From the NCBI RefSeq assembly GCF_003201775.1, contig NZ_QJJZ01000001.1:567233-631232 (forward strand): DNA of 64,000 bases. The letters run 5' to 3'. Below the pieces are notes generated by a model, which saw only the letters and a list, made by a program, of their open reading frames with translations, ran no database searches and was not told the DNA's origin. Shown one piece after another: positions 15,849 through 26,352 of this stretch. This DNA is from Arenibacter sp. ARW7G5Y1. Its GTDB lineage: Bacteria; Bacteroidota; Bacteroidia; Flavobacteriales; Flavobacteriaceae. The translations under genes and the position numbers were made by a program. The stretch's first letter is position 1, and the number at the start of each line of letters is the position of its first letter.

Positions 15849-16014
15849 CCCTGGTCGTTTTTATTCATCGGCTGGTCTATTGATATTTAATGGTATTCAT
15901 GAATGCTACGCATTTGGGCGATGCAAAAAATGAACAGACCCGAACTTTTGGGCAGTTTACTCTAGCTATTTCTAATTCGCACAAAACTTTTGAGAAGGAT
16001 TATTTAATTACTGA

Positions 16015-16569
16015 TTACTGTTTACTAATTTGTTCCCCCATTTCCAACAACTTCATCATGGTCCTGTGATTTCTGGTAGTAGCCTGCACTTTAAGTTTTT
16101 TTTCAAAAAAATTATTATCGCATTTTGTTTTGCCATAACCTTGGTCCGTGCATAGGTAGACACAACTATGGGAAATTATAAACCGTTCGTTGTTGAATTG
16201 TTCTTGTTGCAAACTATTGATCAATGCAAGCTTGGGAGTTTCCTGTAACAGTACATAGTACCATTTTTTAGTTTTCAAGTCGTTAGGTTCATCATAAGGG
16301 GATTGCTCCATAATTTTTTTCCATTCTATGTATGTCCTGGCCAATACGGGAACATCATAGCCAAAGGTGTCGCAGATACCCTCTTTGATTATTTGTGATA
16401 CTTCTGTGTTCGAATCTACATCACTTTTTAAAACAATATTGCCGCTTTGTATGTAGGTTCTTACCATTTTAAAATCCAGATCATGGAGCATGGCCCTTAA
16501 ATTGGACATTAAAACTTTCTTGTGGCCGCCAACATTGATTCCCCTTAGTAAAATAATATACGTCGTCAT
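16015..16569 (-). CDS. DUF1697 domain protein
   Basis: Start set at the ATG at 16569, giving 184 residues that open with MTTYIILLRGINVGGHKK, the family's N-terminal signature; an ATG at 16596 would add nine unconserved residues. Further landmarks are MSNLRAML, YIQSGNIVLKS and a C-terminal TTRNHRTMMKLLEM, all typical of DUF1697. The fold is two ferredoxin-like repeats; no biochemical function is known to me. Cytoplasmic, single gene, convergent with tspO and divergent from glpK. Confidence 0.9.
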   Translation of the reverse strand: MTTYIILLRGINVGGHKKVLMSNLRAMLHDLDFKMVRTYIQSGNIVLKSDVDSNTEVSQIIKEGICDTFGYDVPVLARTYIEWKKIMEQSPYDEPNDLKTKKWYYVLLQETPKLALINSLQQEQFNNERFIISHSCVYLCTDQGYGKTKCDNNFFEKKLKVQATTRNHRTMMKLLEMGEQISKQ

Positions 16570-16815
16570 GATGGTCCAGTATTGGGAGAGGCTCATAAAA
16601 TTAAGAATAAAAGCGCTCTGTGGAAATAATTATGTTTTTTTATCAATTAATTTCTTCTTTGGATGCGATAATTTAAGACTGATTATAAGTAAACCTGGAG
16701 GTATGCAAGGGAGCAGGGATTATTGTTATAATCTTGGGAACCTGATTATTAATTTTTCAAAATTAGTGCCCATATTTTGTTATCTTGATACCCATTTTAA
16801 AAATATACCACCCTT

Positions 16816-18315
16816 ATGGAAAAATATATACTAGCGTTGGATCAAGGTACCACGAGCTCCCGTTCCGTTGTTTTTGATAAAAAAGGCAATATAATTTCGG
16901 TCGCCCAAAAGGAGTTTACGCAATATTTTCCAAAACCGGGATGGGTAGAGCACGACCCCTTGGAAATTTGGTCCTCCCAGGTGAGCACCGCAGCAGAGTC
17001 CACCACAAAAAAGGGAATTTACGGAGCGGATATAGCTGCAATCGGGATAACGAACCAAAGGGAAACGGTAGTAGTTTGGGATAGGAACACAGGAAAGCCC
17101 GTGTATAATGCCATTGTTTGGCAGGATAAAAGGACCTCCAACTATTGCGATGAATTAAAGGGCCAGGGAAAATCCAAACTTATAAGGGAAAAAACCGGTT
17201 TGGTCATCGACTCCTATTTTTCGGGAACCAAGGTGAAATGGATTTTGGATAATGTGGAAGGGGCCAGGGAAAGGGCGGAAGCAGGAGACTTGGTTATGGG
17301 GACCATAGATTCTTGGTTAATTTGGAATATGACCAAGGGGGAACTTCATATCACGGATGTTACCAATGCATCCAGAACATTGCTTTTCAATATAAACACC
17401 TTGGAATGGGATGATGAGTTATTGGAGCTTTTTACCATTCCAAGGAGTATGTTGCCCAAAGTGAAACAGTCCAGTGAGGTATATGGTAATACCAATCCAA
17501 ATTTCTTTGCAAGTAAAATACCTATTGCCGGAATCGCAGGTGATCAACAGGCGGCATTATTCGGCCAAATGTGCACAAAACCTGGCATGGTTAAAAATAC
17601 CTATGGAACGGGTTGTTTTATGCTAATGAACATTGGGGAAAAACCCATTGTTTCTGAAAATAACCTTCTAACCACGGTAGCATGGACCATAAATGGCAAA
17701 ACCCAATATGCCCTGGAAGGAAGTATTTTTATTGCTGGTGCCGTTGTACAATGGTTGAGGGATAGCTTAAAAATTATAAAACGGTCCGAAGATGTGGAGA
17801 AATTGGCCAGTTCTGTAGAGAGTACCGATGGGGTTTATTTTGTACCTGCCTTTGCAGGCTTGGGCGCGCCCTACTGGAACCAACATGCGCAGGGAACGAT
17901 TTTTGGGCTCACAAGAGGGAGTACGGATGCCCATATTGCCAGGGCATCTCTGGAATCAATTGCATTTCAGACCATGGATGTCTTAAAGGCGATGGAGGCC
18001 GATTCTAAAATTTCCATAAAAGAATTAAGGGTCGATGGGGGCGCTACGGTCAATAATTTATTGATGCAGTTTCAGGCCGATGTGTTGAATACTTCCACCG
18101 TTCGGCCAAAAGTGATAGAGACAACGGTTATGGGAGCAGCTTATTTGGCAGGTTTGGCGGTCGGATTTTGGGAAAGTTTGGAAGAGATACAGGAAATTTG
18201 GCAAACTGATGTAAATTTTGATCCCACAACCGAGAGAAAAGAAATAGAGAAAAATATTAAAGGCTGGTACAGGGCCATTGATGCTGTAGAATATTGGTCC
18301 AAACTAAACGATTAA
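16816..18315 (+). CDS. glpK: Glycerol kinase
   Basis: 499 residues, the usual length. FGGY-kinase landmarks: [16 protein letters not shown] at 6-21 (ATP phosphate loop), [26 protein letters not shown] near 75-89, [13 protein letters not shown] with the catalytic Asp near 247, and [16 protein letters not shown]. It phosphorylates glycerol to glycerol-3-phosphate with ATP. glpF follows after 18 bases, so uptake and trapping of glycerol are coupled in one operon. A glycerophosphodiester phosphodiesterase gene nearby on the other strand could supply glycerol or glycerol-3-phosphate. Confidence 0.97.
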   Translation: MEKYILALDQGTTSSRSVVFDKKGNIISVAQKEFTQYFPKPGWVEHDPLEIWSSQVSTAAESTTKKGIYGADIAAIGITNQRETVVVWDRNTGKPVYNAIVWQDKRTSNYCDELKGQGKSKLIREKTGLVIDSYFSGTKVKWILDNVEGARERAEAGDLVMGTIDSWLIWNMTKGELHITDVTNASRTLLFNINTLEWDDELLELFTIPRSMLPKVKQSSEVYGNTNPNFFASKIPIAGIAGDQQAALFGQMCTKPGMVKNTYGTGCFMLMNIGEKPIVSENNLLTTVAWTINGKTQYALEGSIFIAGAVVQWLRDSLKIIKRSEDVEKLASSVESTDGVYFVPAFAGLGAPYWNQHAQGTIFGLTRGSTDAHIARASLESIAFQTMDVLKAMEADSKISIKELRVDGGATVNNLLMQFQADVLNTSTVRPKVIETTVMGAAYLAGLAVGFWESLEEIQEIWQTDVNFDPTTERKEIEKNIKGWYRAIDAVEYWSKLND

Positions 18316-18333
18316 ATATAAAACCAACCAACT

Positions 18334-19065
18334 ATGACTCCTTTTATTGCTGAAATTATAGGTACTTTTTTCCTGATCCTCTTGGGGGGCGGGGTTGTTG
18401 CCAATGTAATCCTGAACAAAACCAAATCCAACGATTCGGGCTGGATGGTCATTACCACTGCTTGGGGTCTGGCCGTATACGTTGGGGTGGCAGTGGCCGC
18501 ACCCTATAGCGGGGCACATTTAAATCCGGCCGTAAGCATAGGCCTTGCTATGGCCGAAAGATTTGAATGGGCTTTGGTGCCCACTTATGCCTTGGGACAA
18601 TTTATAGGGGCCATGTTGGGTGCCTTGGTCGTTTGGCTCTTCTACAAAGATCATTTTGATGCAACTGAGGACCAGGACACTAAAAAAGCGGTATTTTGTA
18701 CAGCTCCCGCCATAAGAAATCCCATTAATAATCTATTTAGTGAAATAGTAGGTACTTTTACCTTGGTGTTTGTAGTGCTCTATTTTACCGATGCCTCAAT
18801 AACCGATACGGATACCGTTATTGGACTAGGGTCTTTGGGAGCCCTGCCCGTTGCATTTTTGGTGTGGGTAATTGGGCTTTCCTTGGGAGGTACCACGGGT
18901 TATGCCATAAACCCGGCCAGAGATCTGGGTCCACGAATAATGCACGCTATAATGCCTATTAAGGGAAAGGGTGGGAGCGACTGGGGTTATGCCTGGATTC
19001 CCATTGTAGGACCAGTGATCGGGGCAATTTTGGCGGCCTTGCTAATGATATTGTTGGGTAGTTAG
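18334..19065 (+). CDS. glpF: Glycerol uptake facilitator (aquaglyceroporin)
   Basis: 243 residues, six membrane segments, NPA boxes at 64-66 (HLNPAVS) and 193-195 (NPARD). Asp197 after the second NPAR is the usual mark of glycerol-conducting members and differs from the NPARS of aqpZ at 630. The channel lets glycerol enter down its gradient; GlpK then traps it. Co-transcribed with glpK (18-base gap). It ends 8 bases from the end of the convergent flavoprotein gene, leaving no room for a separate terminator. Confidence 0.95.
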   Translation: MTPFIAEIIGTFFLILLGGGVVANVILNKTKSNDSGWMVITTAWGLAVYVGVAVAAPYSGAHLNPAVSIGLAMAERFEWALVPTYALGQFIGAMLGALVVWLFYKDHFDATEDQDTKKAVFCTAPAIRNPINNLFSEIVGTFTLVFVVLYFTDASITDTDTVIGLGSLGALPVAFLVWVIGLSLGGTTGYAINPARDLGPRIMHAIMPIKGKGGSDWGYAWIPIVGPVIGAILAALLMILLGS

Positions 19066-19072
19066 CCCATCA

Positions 19073-20359
19073 TTAATGTTTGGCAATTGCCTGAGCGGCA
19101 ATATAGGCCCCTGTCCAGGCATTTTGAAAGTTAAAGCCGCCGGTAATGGCATCCACATTTAACACTTCCCCGGCAAAATAGAGTCCGGGTAAAATTTTAC
19201 TTTCATAGGTTTTAAAATTTATTTCCTTTAAGTGCACCCCACCGGCAGTAACAAATTCCTCCTTAAACGTACTTTTTCCATCTACCCTGAATACCGACCC
19301 CGTTAATTGCTTTGCTAAGTTTTGTAGTTGTATTTTGGAGATATCGGCCCATTTATCGGTGTCCGAAATTTGCGCTGCCCTAACCATACTGCCCCACAAC
19401 CGTTTTGGTATGTCAAAAGCTTTGGTGCGCAGTATGGTTTTCTTGCCTTCAACCTCCTTGATTTGTTGAAGTTGTCTCTGTAGGCCTTCCTCATGATAGG
19501 CAGGTAGCCAGTTTATTTGAATTGAAAACTTATAATTCAAATCATTCAATATCCGTGCCCCCCAGGCAGATAACCTTAGGATGCCCGGACCGCTCATTCC
19601 CCAATGTGTAATTAATAGAGGGCCTTCGGATTCCAGATCGGAGGGCTGGATGGAATATTTTTTTAAGGCCGACTTAAATTTGCTGTTGTTGACCTGGGAA
19701 GGAATTATTTTGATATTGGCATTGGTGCTAACACCTTGTATTCCAGTTATTCTTTCATCCTTAATATTAAAAGTGAAAAGTGAGGGAACAGGGGGAATTA
19801 TTGTATGCCCCATTTGTTTTAAAAGATCCCAAATTTTGGGATTGCTGCCCGTGGCAACCAATATTTTTTTGGCTTGGTAGGTGTTGCGAATTGTTTTGAT
19901 TTCCCAGGGGTAATTCCCTTTTTCCACATTTTCGTACTGCGATGTTATCCCCACAATGGAACTGTTCTTAAGGACTTTGATTCCCAAACGGTCGGTTTCT
20001 TTAAGAAAACAATCTATAATGGTTTGGGAAGAATTGGAGGAGGGGAACATTCTTCCATCGGCTTCAATGTTCAATGCCACACCCCTTTTTTCAAAAAAAG
20101 ACATGGTATCTCCAGTGCAATAAGTGTGAAATGGCCCCACCAATTCCCTTTCTCCCCTGGGATAATTCTTGGTAAGTTCTTTGGGGTCAAATTCGGCATG
20201 GGTAACGTTACATCGCCCTCCCCCGGATACTTTTACCTTGGTCAGTACCTCTTTGCCGCGTTCCAAAATGGCTACCCTTAACTTGGGATTGCGTTCCATT
20301 ATATGAATGGCACCATAGAAACCTGCGGCACCACCTCCTAACACAATAACATCGAACAT
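19073..20359 (-). CDS. HI0933/YhiN-family flavoprotein (BaiN-like NAD(P)/FAD oxidoreductase)
   Basis: 428 residues. FAD-binding Rossmann motif VIVLGGGAAGFYGA at 4-17, the family-specific KVSGGGRCNVTH at about 43-54, and a C-terminal second dinucleotide segment GLYFAGEVLNVDAITGGFNFQ (quoted over its span; key residues are GE and D-x-x-GGFNFQ). This family is widespread, with proposed roles including bile-acid dehydrogenation for BaiN; the general substrate is not known. Its ATG overlaps the stop of the upstream phosphodiesterase gene by one base (TAATG), which implies translational coupling. Confidence 0.9.
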   Translation of the reverse strand: MFDVIVLGGGAAGFYGAIHIMERNPKLRVAILERGKEVLTKVKVSGGGRCNVTHAEFDPKELTKNYPRGERELVGPFHTYCTGDTMSFFEKRGVALNIEADGRMFPSSNSSQTIIDCFLKETDRLGIKVLKNSSIVGITSQYENVEKGNYPWEIKTIRNTYQAKKILVATGSNPKIWDLLKQMGHTIIPPVPSLFTFNIKDERITGIQGVSTNANIKIIPSQVNNSKFKSALKKYSIQPSDLESEGPLLITHWGMSGPGILRLSAWGARILNDLNYKFSIQINWLPAYHEEGLQRQLQQIKEVEGKKTILRTKAFDIPKRLWGSMVRAAQISDTDKWADISKIQLQNLAKQLTGSVFRVDGKSTFKEEFVTAGGVHLKEINFKTYESKILPGLYFAGEVLNVDAITGGFNFQNAWTGAYIAAQAIAKH

Positions 20360-21111
20360 TAATTGATGCGTTCTGGATAATTGGTGATTATGCCATCCAC
20401 TCCCAATCTCTCTACAGCTTCAATTTCTTCTGGTTCATTTACCGTCCAGGGATAAATTTTGAATCCGGCCTTTTTAATTTCATTGACGTTCTCCAAAGTG
20501 AGGTCCTCAAAATACGGATTAATGGCCGCGGCGTGCAATTCTTGGGCAATATCCAAGGCTTTTAATGGATCACCGCTTATAAGGATGGCAATGGGGACTT
20601 CCGCATTCAGAGCACGCATGGTCTTAAGTTCCTCCCATTTGAAGCTGGAGATTATAAATTTATCCATGGACCAACCCTTTTCCTTTATGTAGTAGTTTAT
20701 TATAAAGTTTACCCTATCGGCTGTATTGGACCCTTTGAGCTCAATATTTAACTGAACTTTTTTGTCTATTACATTTAGAACCTCCTGTAAAGTTGGTATT
20801 TTATGGTTGCCTATCAAAGTTAATTTCTGTAGGTCTTCAAAATTATAATCTTCGATATTCCCAATACTATCAGTAAGTCTTTCCACATCCTTATCGTGGA
20901 AGACTACTGTTTCACCGCTTTTTATTTTAAATACATCAATTTCAATCATGTCAACACCCAGATCTATTGCTTTTTGAATGGATGCCAAGGTGTTTTCCGT
21001 TTCATGCCCCATGGCACCTCTGTGGCCAATAACCAAGGGTTTATTCATATTGTCACAACTTATAATTAATAGAAACAAGAAAAAAGAGCCAACTAATGAT
21101 GATGTTTTCAT
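20359..21111 (-). CDS. Glycerophosphodiester phosphodiesterase, lipoprotein
   Basis: 250 residues with a lipobox (FLLIISC, Cys19), so exported and lipid-anchored. GDPD motifs: GHRG with His30, E39-N40, Glu57 and Asp59 in MIEIDV, and FHDKDVERLT near 72-81 with the second His. It cleaves glycerophosphodiesters to glycerol-3-phosphate and an alcohol. Placement opposite glpK-glpF fits glycerolipid salvage, an inference. It lies 17 bases downstream of the GH13 gene and overlaps the flavoprotein gene by one base, so it may be transcribed from the alpha-glucoside operon. Confidence 0.93.
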   Translation of the reverse strand: MKTSSLVGSFFLFLLIISCDNMNKPLVIGHRGAMGHETENTLASIQKAIDLGVDMIEIDVFKIKSGETVVFHDKDVERLTDSIGNIEDYNFEDLQKLTLIGNHKIPTLQEVLNVIDKKVQLNIELKGSNTADRVNFIINYYIKEKGWSMDKFIISSFKWEELKTMRALNAEVPIAILISGDPLKALDIAQELHAAAINPYFEDLTLENVNEIKKAGFKIYPWTVNEPEEIEAVERLGVDGIITNYPERIN

Positions 21112-21128
21112 AATGCAATGCTATAAAT

Positions 21129-22919
21129 TTAATTTAAACTTAAAATTAAGGATTCCAAGGGTTGTATATCTATTCTTATATGGCCAATTTCGTTTTCTAC
21201 ATGTAAGGATAACTCCTTTTTCTTGAACAATTGGTCTTTTACAGGGTAGATAATATTTTGTAGCCCCCATTCCCTGATGACTTCCCTTGGCAGCTTTAGA
21301 TCAAATCCAAAAGCCTGGCCACTATCAAAATTAGCAATAATTATGAGTTTTTCGTTCTTAGACCATCTAACAAAGGATAAAACCCGATGATTATAATATT
21401 CTGTATGATCTTTGTTATAAAAATGAATATCCTTGTATTTTCCCATTAAAGCGCTACTGTTAATGGTGAAATTGAGCAAGTTCCTGTAAAATGTCCTTAA
21501 CTCTTTTTCATTTGGGGATAATTGGCCTCCGTCATATTTCTTATTGTTAACCCAGCGTTGAAAATGGGGAACCCCAACATAATCGAAGATGGAGGTTCTA
21601 CCTGGAGATCCAAATCCAGGACTTTCACTGGCTGGTTCACCTACTTCCTGCCCAAAGTAGATCATGGTGGGTGAGGTACTTATAGTAGCGGTAACCACCA
21701 TGCCAGGCTTGGCTTTTTCGGCATTACCCAAAAATTCCGGAGAGGCAATACGCAGCTCGTCATGATTCTCCAGAAAGTGAAGCATTTGATGTTCAATATC
21801 CATGAGTCCGTTTTGGACTACAGGTATATGGTCTGTCCACCCATGGCCCTGCATGATATGTTTTAAGGAGTCATAGAACTCAACCTTGTCATAGAGGTAG
21901 TCCATTTTCCCTTTAAAGATATACTCCCTGTAAAGGTTGGGGTTGTAGACCTCTGCCATTAAAAACGTCTCAGGATTTTTCATTTTTATGGACGAATTCA
22001 TAAAGCTCCAGAATTCTACGGGAACCATTTCGGCCATATCATAACGAAACCCGTCCACTCCCTGATCTAACCAAAAGAGGGCAATATCCCTAAATTTTAT
22101 CCAGGAATCGGGAACGGCTTGATTTTTCCAGAATTCAAAATGTTCGGAAAAATGTTTATGGCCAAAATCTTCTGGCAAGGTTGCAAAATCCCTGTGTCCG
22201 TCCGGACTAATTCCATAATTAATTTTTACGGTCTCATACCAATCATTAAAATCGGGTTTGGACAAACGGGATCCATTTCCAGTCCATTTTGCGGGGGATT
22301 CAACAAATTTACCATCGGCCATGTTAGTTTTTTCCCCTCCCAAGGGTAAGTAGCCATCCCGCCAATCCGGGACAGAGAAAGATTCCCCGGGATTGTAATA
22401 AAAATTGTTGTCCTTGGCATAGACTACAGTGGTGTCGTCGTTGATTCCAAAATCCACCACCCCTTTCGGATTGTTTTTACCTTCATATTTTCGGGCAATA
22501 TGGTTGGGAACGATATCAATGATAACCCTTAGACCTGCTTTGTGACTCCTGTCCAACAGCTCCTTGAACTCCAAATTTCTGTGGTTGGGGTCATTGGCCA
22601 AATCTGGGCTAACACTGTAATAATCCTTTACGGCATATGGCGAACCCGCCCTGCCCTTAACTATATCCGGGTCGTCATTGGAAATGTTGTAAGCGGTATA
22701 ATCCCTTATGAGGGCGTGATGGGGAATACCCGTATACCAAATATGGCTTACCCCCAGATCCTTTATTTCTTTTAGGGCCTTTTCCGTAAAGTCGCTAAAT
22801 TTGCCCACACCATTTTCCTCTATGGTCCCCCAAGGCTTATTGGTGGTATTGGTATTTCCGAACAATCTGGTAAATACTTGGTAAACTACTGTTTTTCGAA
22901 TTTCAGTGGTCTCTTTCAT
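21129..22919 (-). CDS. GH13 family alpha-glucan-active enzyme
   Basis: Start set at the ATG at 22919 because conserved sequence (VVYQVFTRLFG) begins right after it; an ATG at 22979 adds 20 basic residues with no signal character. This gives 596 residues. GH13 regions: DIVPNH at 135-140, GFRYDMAE with nucleophile Asp294, MAEVYNP with acid Glu323, and LENHDE at 384-388. The family acts on alpha-glucosidic bonds with retention; alpha-amylase, neopullulanase or maltodextrin glucosidase activity is possible. No signal peptide, so probably cytoplasmic. It follows the GH65 gene in the LacI-pgmB-GH65-GH13 run. Confidence 0.9.
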   Translation of the reverse strand: MKETTEIRKTVVYQVFTRLFGNTNTTNKPWGTIEENGVGKFSDFTEKALKEIKDLGVSHIWYTGIPHHALIRDYTAYNISNDDPDIVKGRAGSPYAVKDYYSVSPDLANDPNHRNLEFKELLDRSHKAGLRVIIDIVPNHIARKYEGKNNPKGVVDFGINDDTTVVYAKDNNFYYNPGESFSVPDWRDGYLPLGGEKTNMADGKFVESPAKWTGNGSRLSKPDFNDWYETVKINYGISPDGHRDFATLPEDFGHKHFSEHFEFWKNQAVPDSWIKFRDIALFWLDQGVDGFRYDMAEMVPVEFWSFMNSSIKMKNPETFLMAEVYNPNLYREYIFKGKMDYLYDKVEFYDSLKHIMQGHGWTDHIPVVQNGLMDIEHQMLHFLENHDELRIASPEFLGNAEKAKPGMVVTATISTSPTMIYFGQEVGEPASESPGFGSPGRTSIFDYVGVPHFQRWVNNKKYDGGQLSPNEKELRTFYRNLLNFTINSSALMGKYKDIHFYNKDHTEYYNHRVLSFVRWSKNEKLIIIANFDSGQAFGFDLKLPREVIREWGLQNIIYPVKDQLFKKKELSLHVENEIGHIRIDIQPLESLILSLN

Positions 22920-23126
22920 TTGGTGCTTTCTTTTCGGAACAAAAGGCCTAACTATGTATTGCTTGGCTTTACGGTGCAATAATGGTACTTGTTTTTGGAT
23001 TTAGAGTCTATTTTTTCAAAATTTTTATTTTGGGCGTAACATTTGGCTAACTTTTAGGGTTTTTAAATTAATGAACCAACTCTTTCATCTTCCAATTGTT
23101 TTGGGTTTGCTGTTATTAGTGAATAT

Positions 23127-25442
23127 TTAGTTGATCTGGAAATGGGTTTTCTTGCCAGCGGTTAAAACCACTCGTTTTCCGTTTACCCGAATAGACATTT
23201 CATCCGTGCCTTCCAGGTCAAATGTGGTTTCGTTTTCGGTAACCTTAACCTTTAGAATTCTATTTCTGAAATTAACCTTGAAGGAGTAGGATTTCCATTG
23301 TTTTGGTATTCTTGGGGTAAAGGATAGTTTGTCTTCCAATATCCGCATACCCCCAAAACCTTCCACTATGCTCATCCAGGTACCGGCCATGGAAGTAATG
23401 TGCAATCCTTCCTTTACTTCCTTATTATAATCGTCCAAATCCAATCGGGAAGTACGGAGATAAAAAGCATAGGCCTGGTCCATTCTGTTCAGTTTGGCCG
23501 CCTGAATACTGTGTACGCATGGGGATAAGGAAGATTCATGGACGGTATAGGGTTCGTAAAAATCGAAATGCCTTTCCAATTCTTCTGTAGTAAAATGGTC
23601 TTCAAAGAAATAAAACCCTTGAAGGGTATCTGCCTGTTTAATGTAGGGCGACCTTAAGATCCTGTCCCAACTCCATTTTTGGTTTATGGGACGTTCTTTG
23701 GGGTTTAATTCCTTGACAGGGATCAGTTCCTTGTCCAAAAAGCCATCTTGTTGTAAATAAATACCCAATTTTTCATCAAAGGGGAAGTACATTTTTTTGG
23801 CCACCTTGGCCCAGGCCTTCGTCTCATTTTCCGAAAGTTTGGTTACCCCTATAATTCTATGATAATCATCCGGATAGCCGTCCTTGACTTTTTGCAGCTC
23901 CTGAAGTGTATAGTTAATGCACCATTTGGCAATATAGTTGGTGTAAAAGTTATTGTTTACATTGTTTTCATATTCATTGGGACCAGTGACCCCTAAAATT
24001 ACATATTGGTTCTTTTGGGTAGAAAATGTGGCTCTTTGATGCCAAAAGCGGGCAATCCCGATTAAAACCTCCAATCCCATTTCCGGGATATAGGTATAAT
24101 CGCTTGTAAATCGGTAATAATTGTAGATGGCAAAGGCAATAGCGCCATTGCGATGAATTTCCTCAAAGGTTATTTCCCATTCGTTATGACACTCTTCCCC
24201 ATTCATGGTTACCATGGGATATAGGGCGGCACCATTTACAAAACCTAATTTTCGGGCATTTTCAATGGCCTTTTCCAAATGGTTGTACCTATAGGTCAAG
24301 AGGTTCCTTGCCACTTTTTTATTCTTGGTGGCCATATAAAAGGGAATACAGTAGGCCTCGGTATCCCAATAGGTACTACCGCCGTATTTTTCCCCTGTGA
24401 ACCCCTTGGGGCCAATATTGAGCCTGGAATCTTTGCCCAAGTAAGTTTGGTTTAAATGAAAAATATTGAAGCGAATTCCCTGTTGTGCCTTAACATCCCC
24501 TTCAATGGTAATATCGCTCATTTCCCATATTTTGGACCATGATTTTTTTTGTAGCTCCAACAGAGGCTCAAAGCCTATTTCGGTTACCTTTTGCAAAACC
24601 TTTTTGGCAGCCGATTTCAGTTCGTTGGCCTTATGGTTTGTAGACACCGTATATCCGCCAAATTTGATGAGTGAAAGGATGTCCCCTTTTTTAATGTCCT
24701 TTTTAAAATGATGTACTACGCTAGTATCGGATAAAGCATCCAAAGGTTTTTCAATGACCAATGTATTATTATGGTACAATTTGGATTCCATAAAAGTACA
24801 GGTAGCAAAGTTGGTCTTCATGGTATGTGCCTCGATAAAGGCTTGGAAACCATTTGTTGTGACCTCTGTGGTGTTCCAAAATTGGTCGTCCCAATTGGTG
24901 TCCTCATTGGTGATGCCACTATCAAGATAGGGATGAAAGGCAACGGAGCAATCCTGGTTAATGGACTTGATTTCATATTTTATGGCACCTACTTCATCAT
25001 AATCCAAACTTAGGAAGCGGATAATCCTTACCTCAATTTCGGCGTCATTTTGTAGTGTAGCAATAAAACTCCTGGAATACCAACCTTCCTGCATATTTAA
25101 TTCCCTGCGAAAGCTCTGTATGTTTTTACAGGTATTCAGATCCAAATTTACCCCGTTAATGAGAACATTGATCCCAATCCAGTTAGGGGCGTTCAATACC
25201 TTGGCAAAATATTCTGGATAACCGTTCTTCCACCAGCCCACACGTGTTTTGTCCGGGTAATATACCCCTCCAATATAACTTCCTTGAAAAGTGGGGCCGG
25301 TATATTTTTCCTCAAAATTGGCGCGTTGGCCCATGGCACCATTTCCCAGGCTGAATAAACTTTCCGAGGATTTTACTCTTTCCCTTTCAAATCCTTCTTC
25401 TATGATAGACCAGTTATCCGGCTTTATATAATCTTGGTTCAT
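23127..25442 (-). CDS. GH65 disaccharide phosphorylase, probably maltose phosphorylase
   Basis: 771 residues, typical for GH65. An N-terminal beta-sandwich domain (to about 280) precedes the alpha/alpha barrel. The general acid is Glu490 in TGPNEYENNVNNNFY, and GEECHNEWEITFEEIH at 415-430 resembles maltose phosphorylases as I recall them. Such enzymes phosphorolyse maltose to beta-glucose-1-phosphate and glucose. The adjacent beta-phosphoglucomutase uses exactly that product, which is strong support. Kojibiose, nigerose or trehalose phosphorylase cannot be excluded. No signal peptide; cytoplasmic. It lies 110 bases after pgmB. Confidence 0.9.
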   Translation of the reverse strand: MNQDYIKPDNWSIIEEGFERERVKSSESLFSLGNGAMGQRANFEEKYTGPTFQGSYIGGVYYPDKTRVGWWKNGYPEYFAKVLNAPNWIGINVLINGVNLDLNTCKNIQSFRRELNMQEGWYSRSFIATLQNDAEIEVRIIRFLSLDYDEVGAIKYEIKSINQDCSVAFHPYLDSGITNEDTNWDDQFWNTTEVTTNGFQAFIEAHTMKTNFATCTFMESKLYHNNTLVIEKPLDALSDTSVVHHFKKDIKKGDILSLIKFGGYTVSTNHKANELKSAAKKVLQKVTEIGFEPLLELQKKSWSKIWEMSDITIEGDVKAQQGIRFNIFHLNQTYLGKDSRLNIGPKGFTGEKYGGSTYWDTEAYCIPFYMATKNKKVARNLLTYRYNHLEKAIENARKLGFVNGAALYPMVTMNGEECHNEWEITFEEIHRNGAIAFAIYNYYRFTSDYTYIPEMGLEVLIGIARFWHQRATFSTQKNQYVILGVTGPNEYENNVNNNFYTNYIAKWCINYTLQELQKVKDGYPDDYHRIIGVTKLSENETKAWAKVAKKMYFPFDEKLGIYLQQDGFLDKELIPVKELNPKERPINQKWSWDRILRSPYIKQADTLQGFYFFEDHFTTEELERHFDFYEPYTVHESSLSPCVHSIQAAKLNRMDQAYAFYLRTSRLDLDDYNKEVKEGLHITSMAGTWMSIVEGFGGMRILEDKLSFTPRIPKQWKSYSFKVNFRNRILKVKVTENETTFDLEGTDEMSIRVNGKRVVLTAGKKTHFQIN

Positions 25443-25552
25443 TTGCTAGTGTTTCTAGGTTATCGCAATGGGGTTTTGATGATAAATATCAGATTCCAAA
25501 TGGAAAGATAGATGCCAATTTAAATAATTATTATCAATGTTCGCCAAGGAGT

Positions 25553-26206
25553 TTATCCTATTAAGCGTTTTAGGAATTTATCATCGATTTCCGTGAAATT
25601 TGCAAAAACAAATTTTGCCTCTGAAAGCACTTTTTTTTCCCCGATCCCAATGCTCAACATTCCCGCATTGTTGGCGGCCTCTATACCGGCCACAGCATCT
25701 TCAAACACTACACATTCCTTGGGTCGTACGCCCATCTGCTCGGCGGCCAACAAAAATACTTCGGGATCTGGCTTGGCTTTGGTTACCTGGGTACCGTCCA
25801 CAATGACTTTAAAATAATCCGTTAAGTTTACTTTTTCCAAAATTGGACGGGCATTTTTACTGGCAGAGCCCAATGCCATTGGTATGTGGTACTTTCTTAG
25901 AAACTGCAGTACTTTTTGGACATCTGGTAAGATTTCCGATTCGTCCATTTTTTCTATAAGGGACAAATAATCCTCATTCTTCTCTATCAACCATCGGTTG
26001 AACTGTTCTTGGGATGCCTTTATGTTCCCAATTTCCAATAGGATTTCCAGGCATCTTTTGCGACTTACCCCTTTAAATTGTTCATTTTGCCCTTGGGTAA
26101 ATTCAAAACCCAATTCGTTGGCCAATTTTCTCCAAGCTAGGTAATGATATTTGGCAGTATCCACAATAACACCATCCAAATCAAATATAAATCCGGTTTT
26201 CTTCAT
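25553..26206 (-). CDS. pgmB: Beta-phosphoglucomutase
   Basis: 217 residues, HAD fold with a C1 cap. FDLDGVIVDTAKYHYLAW at 8-25 has the nucleophile Asp9 (counting by motif) and acid/base Asp two residues on, plus the substrate-specific T-x-x-YH-xx-W of beta-PGM. GSASKN near 118 and VFEDAVAGIEAA near 170 complete the HAD motifs. It converts beta-glucose-1-phosphate to glucose-6-phosphate via a bisphosphate intermediate. It pairs functionally with the GH65 phosphorylase next to it. Confidence 0.94.
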   Translation of the reverse strand: MKKTGFIFDLDGVIVDTAKYHYLAWRKLANELGFEFTQGQNEQFKGVSRKRCLEILLEIGNIKASQEQFNRWLIEKNEDYLSLIEKMDESEILPDVQKVLQFLRKYHIPMALGSASKNARPILEKVNLTDYFKVIVDGTQVTKAKPDPEVFLLAAEQMGVRPKECVVFEDAVAGIEAANNAGMLSIGIGEKKVLSEAKFVFANFTEIDDKFLKRLIG

Positions 26207-26352
26207 AGGTTTAAGATATTAATTAAAATTTGGCCAATCTTTAAAACGGGGAATTTATTGTTGGAAAAGCACCTTTGTAGGTAGTAGTATTGGGAAGAAG
26301 GAAATCTTATGCAATGGCTCAAGTTTGTCCCTGAGATAAAGTGGATCAACTC

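Larger units (their letters stand above)
15623..16014. other. Convergent gap with three consecutive strong hairpins
   Basis: 392 bases between the converging ends of tspO and the DUF1697 gene, with no coding frame. It contains three well-formed inverted repeats in a row (15680-15709, 15710-15766, 15812-15848), two of which abut exactly. This is more structure than a bidirectional terminator needs. Confidence 0.7.
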
